The notes below the pieces were generated by a model. That model had not been told where the DNA came from and did not search any database. It worked only from the letters and a program-made list of their open reading frames with translations. A stretch of 64,000 nt of DNA from Hevea brasiliensis (lineage: Eukaryota; Streptophyta; Magnoliopsida; Malpighiales; Euphorbiaceae), in NCBI RefSeq assembly GCF_030052815.1, contig NC_079497.1, positions 16,816,258 through 16,880,257 of the forward strand. Direction: 5' to 3'. Below, piece by piece: positions 24,901 through 37,483 of the stretch. Every line of letters starts with the position of its first letter. Position 1 is the stretch's first letter. Position numbers and translations under genes: made by a program.

Positions 24901-25920
24901 ACATGCTGGCCGAATTTCACTTTAGTCCCTCACACATTTTTTTTTTATTTTAAGTTTATTTCTATGCTCTTGATGCTATACATACACTAATTAAACTAAA
25001 AACTTGAAGTTTGCATTACTTACCTTGTTAGGTGTCTTTGAACTTTCACTTTCTCTCAATTTTCTTCAATTCTTTGATGACCAATCTTCGTCTCAAGTGA
25101 TTAAATCAAGTTTTTGTGAAGCAAGTATGGGAGGATTTGGGGTTTAATGGTGGTTTCAAAGCTTGAAGCAAGCTTTAATGGAGGTTTACAATGGTGAGGG
25201 AGAGAGAAACATAAATGGGAGGAAGATGAGGCTTTTTACTTTTTTTTTCTTTTCTTTTCTTTTGTTTTTATCCTTATGGAATGGAAGACTTAAAAATCTA
25301 TTTAATTAATTTATTAATTATATGACTTATGGCATCATGCATGATATCATGCATGATGTCATCTTCCTACACCTTTTTAACTTTTTCATTTTCTCTTCTT
25401 TCTTTTTTTTTTACTTGCTCTTTAATTTAATTGTCGATCCCGAAGTTTTCTTTTCTCCAATTTTATTTGACAGTTAGGTCAGGAGTCAGCTCTCGGGGTT
25501 AATTGACCAAATTGCCCTTCGCCGGTTCAACCCGGTTTGCAAATAATTCCATATTTCTTCCGGCTCCCTGACCTAATTATTTGACTGGCTTAACAGTTCT
25601 TTTTCGTGATTTTCTCTTTTCCACTATGTTTATAAGGGTCCTAAGGACCGCGGCGTCACATTTTACGGTTCGAAATTTGAGTTTAAAATGACTTAACAGT
25701 CGTTCCCGAGAAGGTCATCCATCGCTGTGACTCTCGGGTCGTTTAACTTCTTATGTTCTGTTTTTCTTATTTATACTTAACTAATTGACAATTGCTAATT
25801 ATTTATGTTTATGGATTATTTAGTTATCTTAGATGTGGTTCTAATCCCATTAATTATCAGGACCGACACCGGTCACCGGAACAGTGAAATATACCAGGCT
25901 ATGCAAATGGGGGTGTTACA
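21962..25920 (-). repeat. Right (5') LTR of element A
   Basis: 3959 bp, TGTCACACC to GGTGTTACA. It differs from the left LTR by scattered substitutions and a 12-bp tandem duplication at about 25337-25360 (ATGCATGATATC next to ATGCATGATGTC). Confidence 0.95.
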
Positions 25921-25925
25921 GCACA

Positions 25926-28503
25926 TTCTTCTTGATCTTTAGGAGCAATTTAGTTCATTTGGATCTTTTTCATTCATTTGTTGGACATTTAATCTTTTTA
26001 ATTCATTACACTGCCCAAGTAACCTATAACAGACTGGATACACAGGAGTATACTAGTTAGACACCCCATGTGCCTATCAGGTATACATCTGTCAGGCATA
26101 AAACTAGCAGGCAGGCATAAAAGCCAGTAAAACTGTCAGGCATAGTTGCCAGTATGTTAGGCATAAAGCCAGAAGAATAACCATATTAGACATATATTGT
26201 CTATCAATAATCATTCATGAAGTAGGCTTGAAATCCATGGGTAGTACTACATCTGTGGTCCCTAATTGGCATGCCAATTAATCCAACCCATACACTAATG
26301 TCTAAGCATACATGGGCAATTTAATATCATTATATTCATTAATTCATTTCATGTGTTATTCATGCTCATAGCATTTTCATTCTATTCATGATGGGAACAT
26401 AAGTCCCAATTACATATTCATATGATATATGTGTTCATCAAACCATTTATGTTAAGTACATATCACATTTCAAGTCATTTTGTGAAAGTTTAATGAATTC
26501 CAGAATTGATGCTTTAACTTTCCCTAGCAATTTGGCTAAGATGTAGAATCCGTTTGGCCTCACTTTCTTCATGAAAGTTATTCCCCTATGTTTTAACTTT
26601 AATTCCCTTTTTGAATCATTCAATTTGAAGTTTTGGAGCTCTAGTTATAGTCAAATTACTAATTACTATTCCAGGGTACTAAACCCTGCTATTTCCTTGT
26701 TTCTCAGAATTTCACCCAATTTTGCAACTAATATCCGAGTACTTTAGGCTTAGAATTGGCTTCAAGTCTCTAATTAGGTTTCCAAATCTTTTTAATCACT
26801 TCAATTGAAGTTTTGTAGAGAAAGTTATGGCCTGATAACCATTCGGATGTCATAAGGCAAAATGCTTCAGGTGTAGGAATTACAGATTTGGCATTCTTGA
26901 ATTATCCTAATAATTCCCTTACTTTGCTCTAAGATCTGGATTCTAGTTCAAAGAGAAAAGTTTTAGTTCTATGTCTTATGAGCATTTTGGCTTTATAATT
27001 ACCACATTTGCAATTTTTTAGTTTGAGTTATGACATTTTTGTCAAAACTGGTCAGATGCATAATGGTTCAGGATTTCAAGTTTGGTCCAGAACCAGGATA
27101 GGTTTTCTGGACCAATTTTGTTTAGAAATTCAGTTGAGTTGGGGTCATAATTTGGCTTTAATTTCTTCATATGAATTGTTTCCTACGTCTCAGAATTCCA
27201 TAAGTTCAAGAATCACCTAAATTGGAGTTTTCTATAGTGAGTTATGACTAATTTACTAAGTACTGTTTATATGGTCATTGTGCCTAGGTCCAGAACTGCC
27301 ATTCCGGATTCAAGGCTTAATTAGGGTAATTTATGGTCATTTTCTGGGTAGGCTCTCTTTATAAAAATTATAGCATTATGTCTTAGGTTTCATCTCTAAT
27401 TGGTTTCACACCAATTAGAGCTATATAGCTCAAATTATAGGCATTCAAACACACTAGACACATGCTGTCTAGATTCATCACCAAGGTTCAATGTCACTTC
27501 TATTAATGCCTTTAACCAACCAACATCAATTCTCATTAATATGTGCACCTATTGGTCATTATACCACATCAACACATTAATTACACTTCATAGATTAAAA
27601 ACCCCAATTCCTCCAAACCCTAACTTCATGATTCATAATTTCATGCAATTTCATGCCAACTCAACATATAATTCATGTTTACACATCAAGCAACACTAGT
27701 AGGCATGTTCAATTTCAACCAAGCACATCGAACCCTAATCCCCTAAGCTAGCCAAATTCTTCCTTCCTCCATACATGCATGATTCTTTCATTTCTCAATC
27801 CAATTCCTCATACTTAAACTTAATTTCAAGAATTAAAGAAGAAGGAAAGCTAGATTGAGCACTTACCTCACTTGATCAATTTTCCTAGCTTCCAAAATTT
27901 CAATTTCCTTAATTCTTTTTGCTACCAATCTTCTAATCAAGGTCAAATAATAAGTCTTTATTCTTGTGGCTATGGAAAATATGAGAAGAAACTAAGGATT
28001 TTGGAGTTTAGGAAAGACAACAATGGTGGAAGGATGGGGAGGATGGTGAGCCGGCCATAAGGTTGAAAAAGGAGAATGGATTAGTTCAACTTTAATGTTA
28101 TTTGTCCTTTATATATTATTGTCTCACTTTTTATAATTTTAGTTTTAATTATAATTATTATAATTATAACCATTTCACTAATTCCATTCATGTCCCCTTT
28201 TAAATTTTCATACACACTTTATATTTTTAATTCATTTTCAGTATTTTAATATCATACATTTTAATGGACCTTTAGGTCAAAAGTCAACTCTTATAGTGAA
28301 TTGACCAAAATGCCCTTTATCAGGTTATAGTTAATTTTTTTTGGTATACCGATTAAGTCCATAACCAAATGGTCACTTCGATTTTTATTTTGCTTATTTT
28401 AATTTATTTTCATTTCATTTTTTATCCTCAAACTGGCTTTGAATAGTACTATTCACTGACTGAAAATTGTACTATTCAAAGCTCAGAAGTTTGGGACGTT
28501 ACA
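25926..28503 (-). repeat. Left LTR of element B, second part
   Basis: It resumes directly after the second GCACA copy (25921-25925) and aligns with 30649-33258. The LTR ends GGGACGTTACA. A cluster of short CAGGCATA-like repeats lies at about 26080-26175. Confidence 0.92.
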
Positions 28504-28518
28504 ATTCTTTCCCTCTAA
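28504..28518 (-). promoter_or_regulatory. Polypurine tract of element B
   Basis: The minus strand reads TAGAGGGAAAGAAT directly before the 3' LTR (TGTAACGTCCC). Such tracts prime plus-strand DNA synthesis in LTR elements. Confidence 0.7.
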
Positions 28519-28746
28519 ATAGAAATTTCATCCTCGAAATTTACCTGATGTAAATAGCTAAGGAAATTGCTACCTCATTGTCTCTTTGCTCTACCATATC
28601 GCCTCTTCAGTGCCTAAATCCAGCTCCTCCCGAGCCTTCATGGCATATGCGCATGGTACTACTCTGACTTCAGGTCTCTCAACTATTTCAGAAGCAGCTT
28701 TCTGTGAAGTACTAGCTGCCTCTATCCTAGCAGGTCTTCTACCCCT

Positions 28747-29824
28747 CTAGGCTACTGGGGTGAACCTCTTTGTCTGCGGTGGAACAGTGGGAACACTTCT
28801 CTGTGGGCAATCCCACAGATAATAGTCTGTAGCTCCATAATGGAAACATCCCCTAATTAACAATCGACACTCCCCTCTGTGTCTCCTACCACAGTGTGTA
28901 CATTCTGGCACTAGGGGTGAACCTCTTGTTATTATGCCCAGATAACTGGCCATAGATACCCTAGACTGGCCTCTCTGGCCCTGTGTCTAGCCCTATGAAC
29001 CTTTGGGCCTCGTACTAGCAGAAGTTGACATACTAGACTATCCTAGTCCAAGTCCTCTCTTATATTGTCTATCTCTCCGAGACTGCTCACTATCTCTCAC
29101 TCTCTCCACATTCAAAGCTGCTGCAACTAACTGAGAAAAGTCAGTAATCCATGTGCCGTAACCAAGAGTCTGATATTGTCATTCAGCCCATCTTTAAATA
29201 GTCGGCACCTATCTGCCTCTGTAAGCATCATCTCCTAAGCATACCTACTCAAGCGTACAAATTCTCTCTCATATTCGGACACAGTAAGTTGCCTCTGTCT
29301 CAGGGCTATAAACTCTCTCCTTCTGGCCTCCAAATAAACATGGCCCATGTACTTCTTTCTGAATTCAACCAAGAAAAGTTTGAAGTAATTACTGTAGGTT
29401 GTACAACCCTGGACACCATGACCCACCACTGGTAGGCATCCTCCTGTAGTAATGAGAGAGCACACTTCAACTGCTGCTCAGGTGTACAATGCAACTGCTA
29501 TAATACTCTTTTAGTCCTCTCTAACCAATGTCCTGCAGCTGCTGGATCATCCTCTTTCTTACCTTTAAAATCAACGGCACCATACTTTCTCAATTTCTCC
29601 AATGAGGACCTCTGAATCGGCTGTGCCTGTAGCTATGGAATAGCTCTAGTAACCTGACGGAACATCTGAGTCATCTGTTCAAAGAATGCCTACCGTGCCC
29701 TACCGACAGCACCCTACGATGACTCCTCTCTCCTGTCCCGATCCTGAGTACGGGCAAGTGCATGACTTTTAACCTCCTCTTTCATATGTCTAGGAGACTC
29801 GTGCTCTCAAAGATTAAAATCCAT
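28747..29824 (-). pseudogene. gag remnant of element B
   Basis: The likely start is the ATG at 29824-29822 (MDFNL). The capsid-like region reads LRKYGAVDFKGKKEDDPAAA, then HCTPEQQLKCALSLLQEDAY and EFRKKYMGHVYLEARRREFI, which is classic plant gypsy gag. The zinc-knuckle region at about 28900-28800 reads CTHCGRRHRGEC and CFHYGATDYYLWDC; the second knuckle has lost a cysteine (to tyrosine) and its histidine. At least three stops or frameshifts break the frame. Roughly 240 bp between gag and the purine tract may be the extreme C terminus of a deleted pol. The product would have been the structural protein of a virus-like particle. Confidence 0.75.
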
Positions 29825-29950
29825 CCAATCTATAAAACAGACAGAAGAACAGATCTGCATTAGTGTCACCCCAACTCCTAATTGAATGCCAATGCATGTT
29901 ATGACACTATCTCTTTCTAACTATCTAAGCCTAGGAATGCCTAAATCTCT

Positions 29951-29962
29951 GCTCTGATACCA
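29951..29962 (-). promoter_or_regulatory. Primer-binding site of element B
   Basis: The minus strand reads TGGTATCAGAGC, a perfect tRNA-Met complement, 5 bp from the LTR start at 29968. Confidence 0.9.
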
Positions 29963-29967
29963 CTAAA

Positions 29968-32900
29968 TGTAACACCCTTAGCCGATCTACAGTGTAGCCG
30001 AGCAAGGGATGCCACATTCTATGCCGGAGCACTTTATCTTATCTCGCTTTATTCATTATTAGTTTCAAACCCATTATTAATTAAATCATAATATTTAAAT
30101 GGAGATACTGCCAAAGTTTTCCCTATTTTATTAACATTTGACCTATTAAAATCAATAACCTATAAAATAATTCCATATCAATCTCAATTTCTATCATCAT
30201 TTTTAATAATTTCAAATCATACATCATCTTCATCCATAACATTTTCATCTTGTTCCATATCAAATTTCAAACTCATTTCATACATGGAATTTACAAAATT
30301 TATTAATCTACATAATGTATGAAATTATTATACAAATTTTGAATTCACATTACAAACTTAATAATTAATTACAATATACAATGACAAAATTTTTGTAACT
30401 CATTGGGACCTACCAAAATACTCTGGTGAGGTGACACCGACTCTAATGCAAATCTGTAGTCCAATTCCTAGTCCAATGTCTATTGGACTTTATCTCCAGT
30501 ACCTACGCGAGAAAAATCCATCGCGCTAAGCATATTACTTAGTGGTGCAATAATAAAATTAAAATAAACTAAATAAATGAAAGTACATGTTTCATGTGTG
30601 TAGTGTTATGAAAGAAATACATTTTCATTAATTAGGAGTTGTTGCACATTTTTGTTAATCTTTAGGAGTAATTTAGTTCATTTGGATCTTTTTCATTCAT
30701 TTGTTGGACATCTAATCTTCTTAATTCATTACACTGCCCAAGTAATCTATAACAGACTGTTAAGACTCGATACATGAGAGTATACTAGTTAGACACCCCA
30801 TGTGCCTATCAGGTATACATCTATCAGGCATAAAGCCAGTGAGCAAGCATAAAAGCCAGTAAACTGTCAGGCATAGTTGCCAGCATGTTAGGCATAAAGC
30901 CAGAAGAATAACCATATCAGACATACATTGTCTAGCAATGATCATTCATGAATTAGGCATGAAATTCATGGGCAGTTCTGCATCTGTGGTCCCTAATTGG
31001 CATGCCAATTGATCCAACTCATACACTAATGTCTAGGCATACATGGGCATTTTAATATCATTATACTCATTAATTCATTTCATGTGTTATTAATGCTCAT
31101 AGCATTTTCATTCCATTCATGATGGGAACATGAGTCCCAATTACATATTCATATGATATATGTGTTCATCAAACCATTTATGTTAAGTATATATCATATT
31201 TCAAGTCATTTTATGAAAGTTTAATGAATTCCAGAATTGATGCTTTAATTTTCCCTAGCAATTTGGCCAAGATGTAGAATCCGTTTGGCCTCACTTTTTT
31301 CATGAAAGTTATTCCCCTATATTTTAACTTTAATTTTCTTTTTGAATCATTCAATTTGAAATTTTAGAGCTCTAGTTATAGTCAAATTACTAAGTACTGT
31401 TCCAAGGTACTAAACTCTGCTCTTTCCTTGTTTCCCTGAATTTTACCTAATTTTGGAACTAATATCCGAGCATCTTAGGGTCAGAATTGGCTTTAGATCC
31501 CTAAAACAAAGTTTTAGGCTTTTGTCTTAGGTTTCCAAATCTTTTTGAATCACTTCAATTAGAGTTTTGTAGAGAAAGTTATGGCCTGATAACCATTTAG
31601 AAGTCATAAAGCAAAATGCTTCAGGTGTAGGAATTCCAGATTTGGCATTCCTGACTTATCCTAATAATTCCCCCACTTTACTCTAAGAACTGGGATCTGG
31701 TTCGAAGAGAAAAGTTTTAGTTCTATGTCTTATGAGCATTTTGGCTTTAGAATTACCACATTTGCAATTTTGTAACTTGAGTTATGACATTTTTTCCAAA
31801 ACTGGTCAGATGAATAATGGTTTAGGATTTTAGGTTTAGTCCAGAACTAGGACAGGTTTTCTATACCAACTTTGTCTAGCGATTGAATTAAGTTAGGGTC
31901 ATAATTTGCCTTTAAGTTCTTCATATGAATTGTTCTCCTATGTCTCAGAATTCCATAGTTTTAAGAATCACCTAAATTGGAGATTCCTAGTGTGAGTTAT
32001 GACTAATTTACTAAGTATTGTTCATATGGTTATTATGCCCAGGTCTAGAACTATCATTTCGGATTCAAGGCTTAATTAGGGTAACTTATGGTTATTTTCT
32101 AGGCAGACTCTCTTCATGCAAATTGTAGCATTTTATCTTAGGTTTCATCTCCACTTGGTTTCACACCAATTGGAGCTATGTAGCTCAATTTATAGGCATT
32201 CAAACACACTAGACACATGCTGTCTAGATTCAACACCAAGGTTCAATGTCACTTTTATTAATGCCTTTAACCAACCAAAATCAATTCTAAATAATATGCA
32301 CACCTATTGGTCATTATACCACATTAACACATTAATTAAACTTCATAGATCAAAAATTATAATTCCTCCAAACCCTAACTTCACGATTCACAATTTCATA
32401 CAATTTCATGCCAACTCAACATACAATTCATGTTTACACAACAATCAACACTAGTAGGCATGTTCAATTTCAACCAACCACATCAAACCCTAATCCCCTA
32501 AGGTGGTCGAATTCTTCCTTCCTCCATACATGCATGATTCTTTCATTTCTCAATCCAATTCCTCATACTTAAACTTAATTTCAAGAATTGAAGAAGAAGG
32601 AAGCTAGATTGAGCACTTACCTCACTTGATCAATTTTCTTAGCTTCCAAAACTTTAATCTTCTTGGTTCTTTTTGCCACTAATCTTCCAATCAAGGTCAA
32701 ATAACAAGTCTTTATTCTAGTGGCTATGGAAAATATGGAAAGAAACTAAGGATTTTGGAGTTTAGGAAAGACAACAATGGTGGAAGGATGAAGAGGATGG
32801 TGAGCTGGTCACAAGGTTGAAGAAGGAGAATGGATTAGTTCAACTTTAATGTTTTTGGCCTTTTATATATTATTGTCTCACTTTTTATAATTTTAGTTTT

Positions 32901-33258
32901 AATTATAATTATTATAATTATAACAATTTCACTAATTCCATTCATGTCCCCTTTTAAATTTTCATACGCACTTCATATTTTTAATTTATTTTCAATATTT
33001 TAATCTCACACATTTTAATTGACATTTAGGTCAAAAGTAAACCCTTATAGTGAATTGACCAAAATGCCCTTCATCGGGTTATAGTCAATCTTTTTCGGTA
33101 ATACTGATTAAGTCCATAACCCGATGGTCACTTTAATTTTTATTCTGCTTATTTCAATTTATTTTCATTTCATTTTTAGTCCTCAAATTGGGTTTGAATA
33201 GTACTATTCACTGACTGAAAATGGTATTATTTAAAGCTCAGAAGTTCGGGACATTACA
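29968..33258 (-). repeat. Right (5') LTR of element B
   Basis: This uninterrupted copy starts TGTAACACCCTTAGCC and ends GGGACATTACA. It differs from the left LTR by many substitutions and small indels in the stretches compared (for example 25980-26170 against 30720-30910), clearly more than the two LTRs of element A differ. B is therefore older than A, as the nesting requires. Confidence 0.92.
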
Positions 33259-33263
33259 CTTCT

Positions 33264-33567
33264 CATATTAAAAATTATATTTTAACTATGTTAGTTTGAC
33301 AATTATCAAGAAAAAAAAATTAGTTATGTTCTTTATCTGTCCATAGCCCCAACAATTCAAATTGCATATATCAACAATTCAGTAATTGAAAACCTGTTTA
33401 TCCAAAATTATCAATTTATGATAATATAATTTTTAAATTTGATAGATATTATACTAGCATAAATAACATAGAAATTGGCTATTAAAGGTCAAACGGAGTT
33501 TTATATTACTTAAATTAAAGATAAGAGAGAGTTTTTGTTATAAATTAAATTTTAAATACCTTACTGT
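33264..33567. other. Spacer between elements B and H
   Basis: 304 bp of AT-rich DNA. The first codons after the CTTCT duplication could continue the element G pol fragment for a few residues (reading ILKN), but nothing recognisable follows. No gene is seen. Confidence 0.5.
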
Positions 33568-35672
33568 TGAAGGAGTGAAAGCATGTAGATTGTTATATTA
33601 GAGCATTAAATTTTAAAAATTTTCTTCTAGGGTTTCATGCATCATGCCACATCCATTATGTGCTTAATTAATTTCAAGGCTCAATTGTATATTAAAATAC
33701 TTTTGATATGTATTAGGATCTATATTTTCCATTTAAGATTTTTGAATTAACAAATTAATTCAATTGAACCCTAGTTTAAAAGAAGAATATGTACACTAAC
33801 CTTTTGATGTACTATTGATATAATTGGCACCTTTAAGAAGCACCTAGGACCCCAAATGTTGTCCCTCTAGTTTGTCCACACCAAGATCACCAATGGGCAG
33901 CCCCCAATCTTGCTTCTCAAGCCTTGCCAACCAATTATAAATTGGATTTTTGCCTTTAGAGAGATTGTATGTGTGTATAGGACACTAGAAATAATTTCTA
34001 GCAATTTTAATTCAAAGAAAACTATTGATTTCTCATTGAATTGATGAGAAAAGAAGAAGTGAAGAGAGAAGAGATATGTGGTGGCACCTTTAGAGAAAAA
34101 TAAGAGTATGTTTATTTTTCTTTCTTTTCCTTTTATAATTAGGTCATCATTTAAAACCCTTGCCACATGTCATCACCACATTACATCTAAATTTTAATTG
34201 ACTTAATTACATTAAGCCAAGTGTCAAAGCTAGACTTAATCGTGACTTTGATAATCTTACCTGATAGAAAGACAAATGGTAAGCTTATATGGTGTCATTT
34301 GTCATCATCTCATGGTGCCACATGTCACCCTGTGAAATGACCAAATTACCCTTATGCTTTAATTTTGAGTTCTCAACTCAAAATCATTATTTCTTCTCTT
34401 CTAATCAATTTACATCAAATATAAATTAATTAATTAATCTCCATTAATTAATTTCTCATAATTAAATTCATATTTAAACACTTTAAATATAAATTTAAAT
34501 TGTACTATACATCCAATAACCTAGATTTGGTTTCAAGCCATGCTAGGGACTTTGCAATCTTATTGCAAACCAAACCTATTTAATTAATCAATTATACTCT
34601 TTAATTAATCAATTAAATCACATTTAACTTGGTGATTTACTTATATATATGTGTGACTCACTAGGCTCATCACTAATTGGCAATGAGATATGATATTAAC
34701 TCTTAATATCATCAGAACTCTTTTTTACTATAAATGATTTCTCTAAATCATTTTAGGCACCTCATAGACTATGGTTAACACCTAGCATAGTATGTCATGG
34801 CCACCCAATCAGTAATAACGAATACCTTAAATGAACCTATAATCATATGTTACCATGCACTAGAATCTCTCTGTTATAAAATTCCAATTCGAGCTGGAGT
34901 CATGGTTTATGTCAAACCCCATTCGCTATGAATATTATGTTCTCTTTTAATTTCAGTTCTTAATTAATTAGATTTTCTTGTCAGAAACTCTTTTCTGACT
35001 AAATCTGTCTATCCTGGCCAAGAACTTGAAACATCAAGAACAATTAAATGAACATAAGACTTTATCCCTATTTACTTAGGGTAACAGATTCCATCTTGAT
35101 CAACACCTACCTCCATATATAACTAGTAGGAGCCAACACATGCCCATATACCCATACACAATACAAGTATGAAAGCAGTATCAAACTCAAACCACTTATA
35201 TACAAGATAACTGTGTTATCTCAGGTCTAAAGATTATATGTACTGATATGATATATGACAATATATTGACAAGAGTAAACTTCATGTGCTTGTTATAAGC
35301 GTCACTGGTTCAGCCTACTTATCATGTATAAGTGCCTATTATGTTTGTTATATCGCATGAGACTAACCATTCCATCTTATTTATATCTCATATAAATACT
35401 TTATGAACAAACATGATTACAATCTTTCTAGATAAGTCATGTCCTTATTGTAAAATATCCTCGATTGTGAATCAATTTATGATACTTTGTGCTAGAAATA
35501 CTGTCACTCATATTCTTAACAACTTAAAAATAGAATTTCTAACAAAATATTAATGGACCTTTTCTATTACGCATAAATACATTATGTAAACGGAAAAGTG
35601 AAATTGCCTTTTATTAATAAAATATGTACAAGATACATACTAAATGATATGCTCTAAGGCATACTACTAACA
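33568..35672 (-). repeat. Left (3') LTR of element H
   Basis: Starts TGAAGGAGTGAAAGC and ends GCATACTACTAACA. Aligns with 41245-43386. Confidence 0.92.
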
Positions 35673-35680
35673 ATCTCCCA
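35673..35680 (-). promoter_or_regulatory. Polypurine tract of element H
   Basis: The minus strand reads TGGGAGAT directly before the 3' LTR start TGTTAGTAGTATGCC. Confidence 0.7.
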
Positions 35681-35689
35681 CTAGCACTA

Positions 35690-37420
35690 GAGCCATTCAT
35701 TACAATATCTTAGACCCATCTTCTCAAGATGTCTATCTAACAGAGCTTATGACATAAGCTTCGTGAATGGATCAGCTGGATTTTTAGATGATGCTATTTT
35801 CTACATGGCTACATCGCCTCGCCCAACTATTTCTCTGATAATGTGGTAGCGCCTTTCTATGTGTTTGGATTTCTGGTGAGACCGGGGTTCCTTAGCCTGT
35901 ATGATCGCTCCATTATTGTCACAGTAGAGTGGAACTATTGACTCAATGGAAGGAACTACTGCAAGTTCTGTCACGAACTTCTTTATCTAAATAGCTTCTT
36001 TTGCAGTATCTGATGCAGCAATATACTCAGCCTTTGTAGTAGAATCAGCAGTCGTACTCTGTTTGGAACTCTTCCAACTGACTGCACCTCCATTACAAAT
36101 GAACACAAACCCAGAGGTAGACTTTCTATCATCGATATCTGATTGAAAATCAAAATCAGTATGACCATCCAATTGCAAGTCACCATCTCCATAAATCAAG
36201 AATAAATCCTTAGTTCTTCTCAAGTACTTAAGGATATTCTTGATAGTTATCCAATATTCCAAATCTGGATTAGATTGAAACCTACTAGTCAAACTAACAG
36301 CATGTGCAATATCCAGCCTAGTACACATCATTACATGCATCAAACTTCCAATAGCCGAAGTATATGAAATCCTGGCCATTTTATCTCTTTCTTCATGTGT
36401 CTTTGGAGACATCTCTTTAGAAAGGTGGATACCATATCTCACTGGTAACAATCCTCCCTTGGAATCAAGCATGTTAAACCTCTTTAACACCTTTTCCAAG
36501 TATAGACTTTGGGATAAACTAATTATTCTTTTCGCTCTATCTCTATAAATGCAAATTCCAAGAATATAGGTTGCCTCCCCTAAGTCTTTCATGGAGAATG
36601 TATTTGACAACCATTCCTTTATAGTTATTAACATACCTATCTCATTACCTATCAAGAGAATATCATCCACATATAAGACAAGGAAAGTGATAGCACTATC
36701 ACTAACCTTCTTATATACACATGGTTCATCCACATTTTTTATAAAACCAAATCACTTAATGGCTTCATCAAAATGGATGTTCCAACTCCTCAAAGCTTAT
36801 TTTAACCCATAAATGGATCGCTTTAGCTTGCATACCTTAGAACCATCTTGGGATTTAAAACCCCTAAGTTGTTCCATGAAAATGTTTTCTTCAATGTATC
36901 CATTGAGGAAAGCTATTTTGACATCCATTTATCAAATCCCATAATCATAGTATGCAGCTATTGCTAATAGAATCCTAATTGATTTAAGCATGGCAACAGG
37001 CAAAAAAGTCTCCTCATAGTCGATTTCTTACCTTTGGCGAAACCTCTTCGCTACTAACCTTGCTTTATAGATCTCTACCTTTCCATTAGAACTAATTTTC
37101 TTCTTGAAAATCCATTTATTCCCTATAGGTACAATACCTTTAGGTGGGTCAACAAGATCCCAAACTTGATTCTTATACATGGAATCAATTTTGGATTTCA
37201 GAGCTTCAATCCATTTTGAAGAGTCCATATCTGATATAGCTTCTTCATAGGTAAGTGGATCATATCCATGATCTACTTCTTCATCAATAAACAACTCTCG
37301 TTTATTTTCATGAAGGAAACCATATCTCACTGGTGGGTGAGATATCCTGGTTGATCTGCGAGGAATTACTATAGATATTTCATCCATTGGTGTAGGTTGA
37401 CTAGATGGATCTATATTCAT
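35690..37420 (-). pseudogene. Copia reverse transcriptase and RNase H of element H
   Basis: RT begins in 37420-37028 with NKWIFKKKISSNGKVEIYKA. After stops it continues to 36733-35987, a 248-codon open stretch with the catalytic motif LYVDDILLIG, SMKDLGEATYILGI, and the RNase H signatures DRKSTSGFVF and STTKAEYIAASDTAKEAI. Stops near 37020, 36900, 36820 and 35985 break the frame. The final part (SKHIERRYHIIRE-like) runs to about 35690, just before the purine tract. The family activity is RNA- and DNA-dependent DNA synthesis with removal of template RNA. The gene is inactive. Confidence 0.88.
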
Positions 37421-37483
37421 TTGATCTGTTAGTTAGTCAGAATTCTCCAATTCTAACTCTATTTGCCTTCCTTTGCCTCCTTC

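Larger units (their letters stand above)
14987..25920 (-). mobile_element. Element A: young non-autonomous gypsy element with giant LTRs
   Basis: Two LTRs of 3952 bp (14987-18938) and 3959 bp (21962-25920) flank an internal region of only 3023 bp. A perfect 5-bp duplication GCACA lies at 14982-14986 and 25921-25925, inside the LTR of element B. Termini are TGTCACACC and GGTGTTACA on the plus strand. Primer-binding site and purine tract are both intact. The LTRs differed at about 11 of 510 positions in two blocks compared by eye, roughly 2%, mostly C/T changes. Internally there are a broken gag-protease, a non-coding block and a chromodomain remnant. RT, RNase H and integrase are absent. Clean ends and low LTR divergence suggest recent mobilisation by proteins supplied in trans. 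Confidence 0.95.
14305..33258 (-). mobile_element. Element B: non-autonomous gypsy LTR retrotransposon with element A nested inside its left LTR
   Basis: Two LTRs of about 3.26 and 3.29 kb flank a 1.46-kb internal region. The left LTR is 14305-14986 plus 25926-28503, split by element A; the right LTR is 29968-33258. Termini are TGTAACACCC and GGGACNTTACA on the plus strand. A perfect 5-bp duplication CTTCT occurs at 14300-14304 and 33259-33263. A tRNA-Met primer-binding site (29951-29962) and a purine-rich tract beside the left LTR (28504-28518) set the minus orientation. The only coding remnant is gag. No protease, RT, RNase H or integrase is recognisable, so movement must have depended on another element. 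Confidence 0.92.

Noticed and set aside
27400..27699. Plus-strand open frame of 99 codons, with a similar frame at 32116-32454
   Set aside because: Both lie at the same place in the LTRs of element B, antisense to the element, with no known domain.
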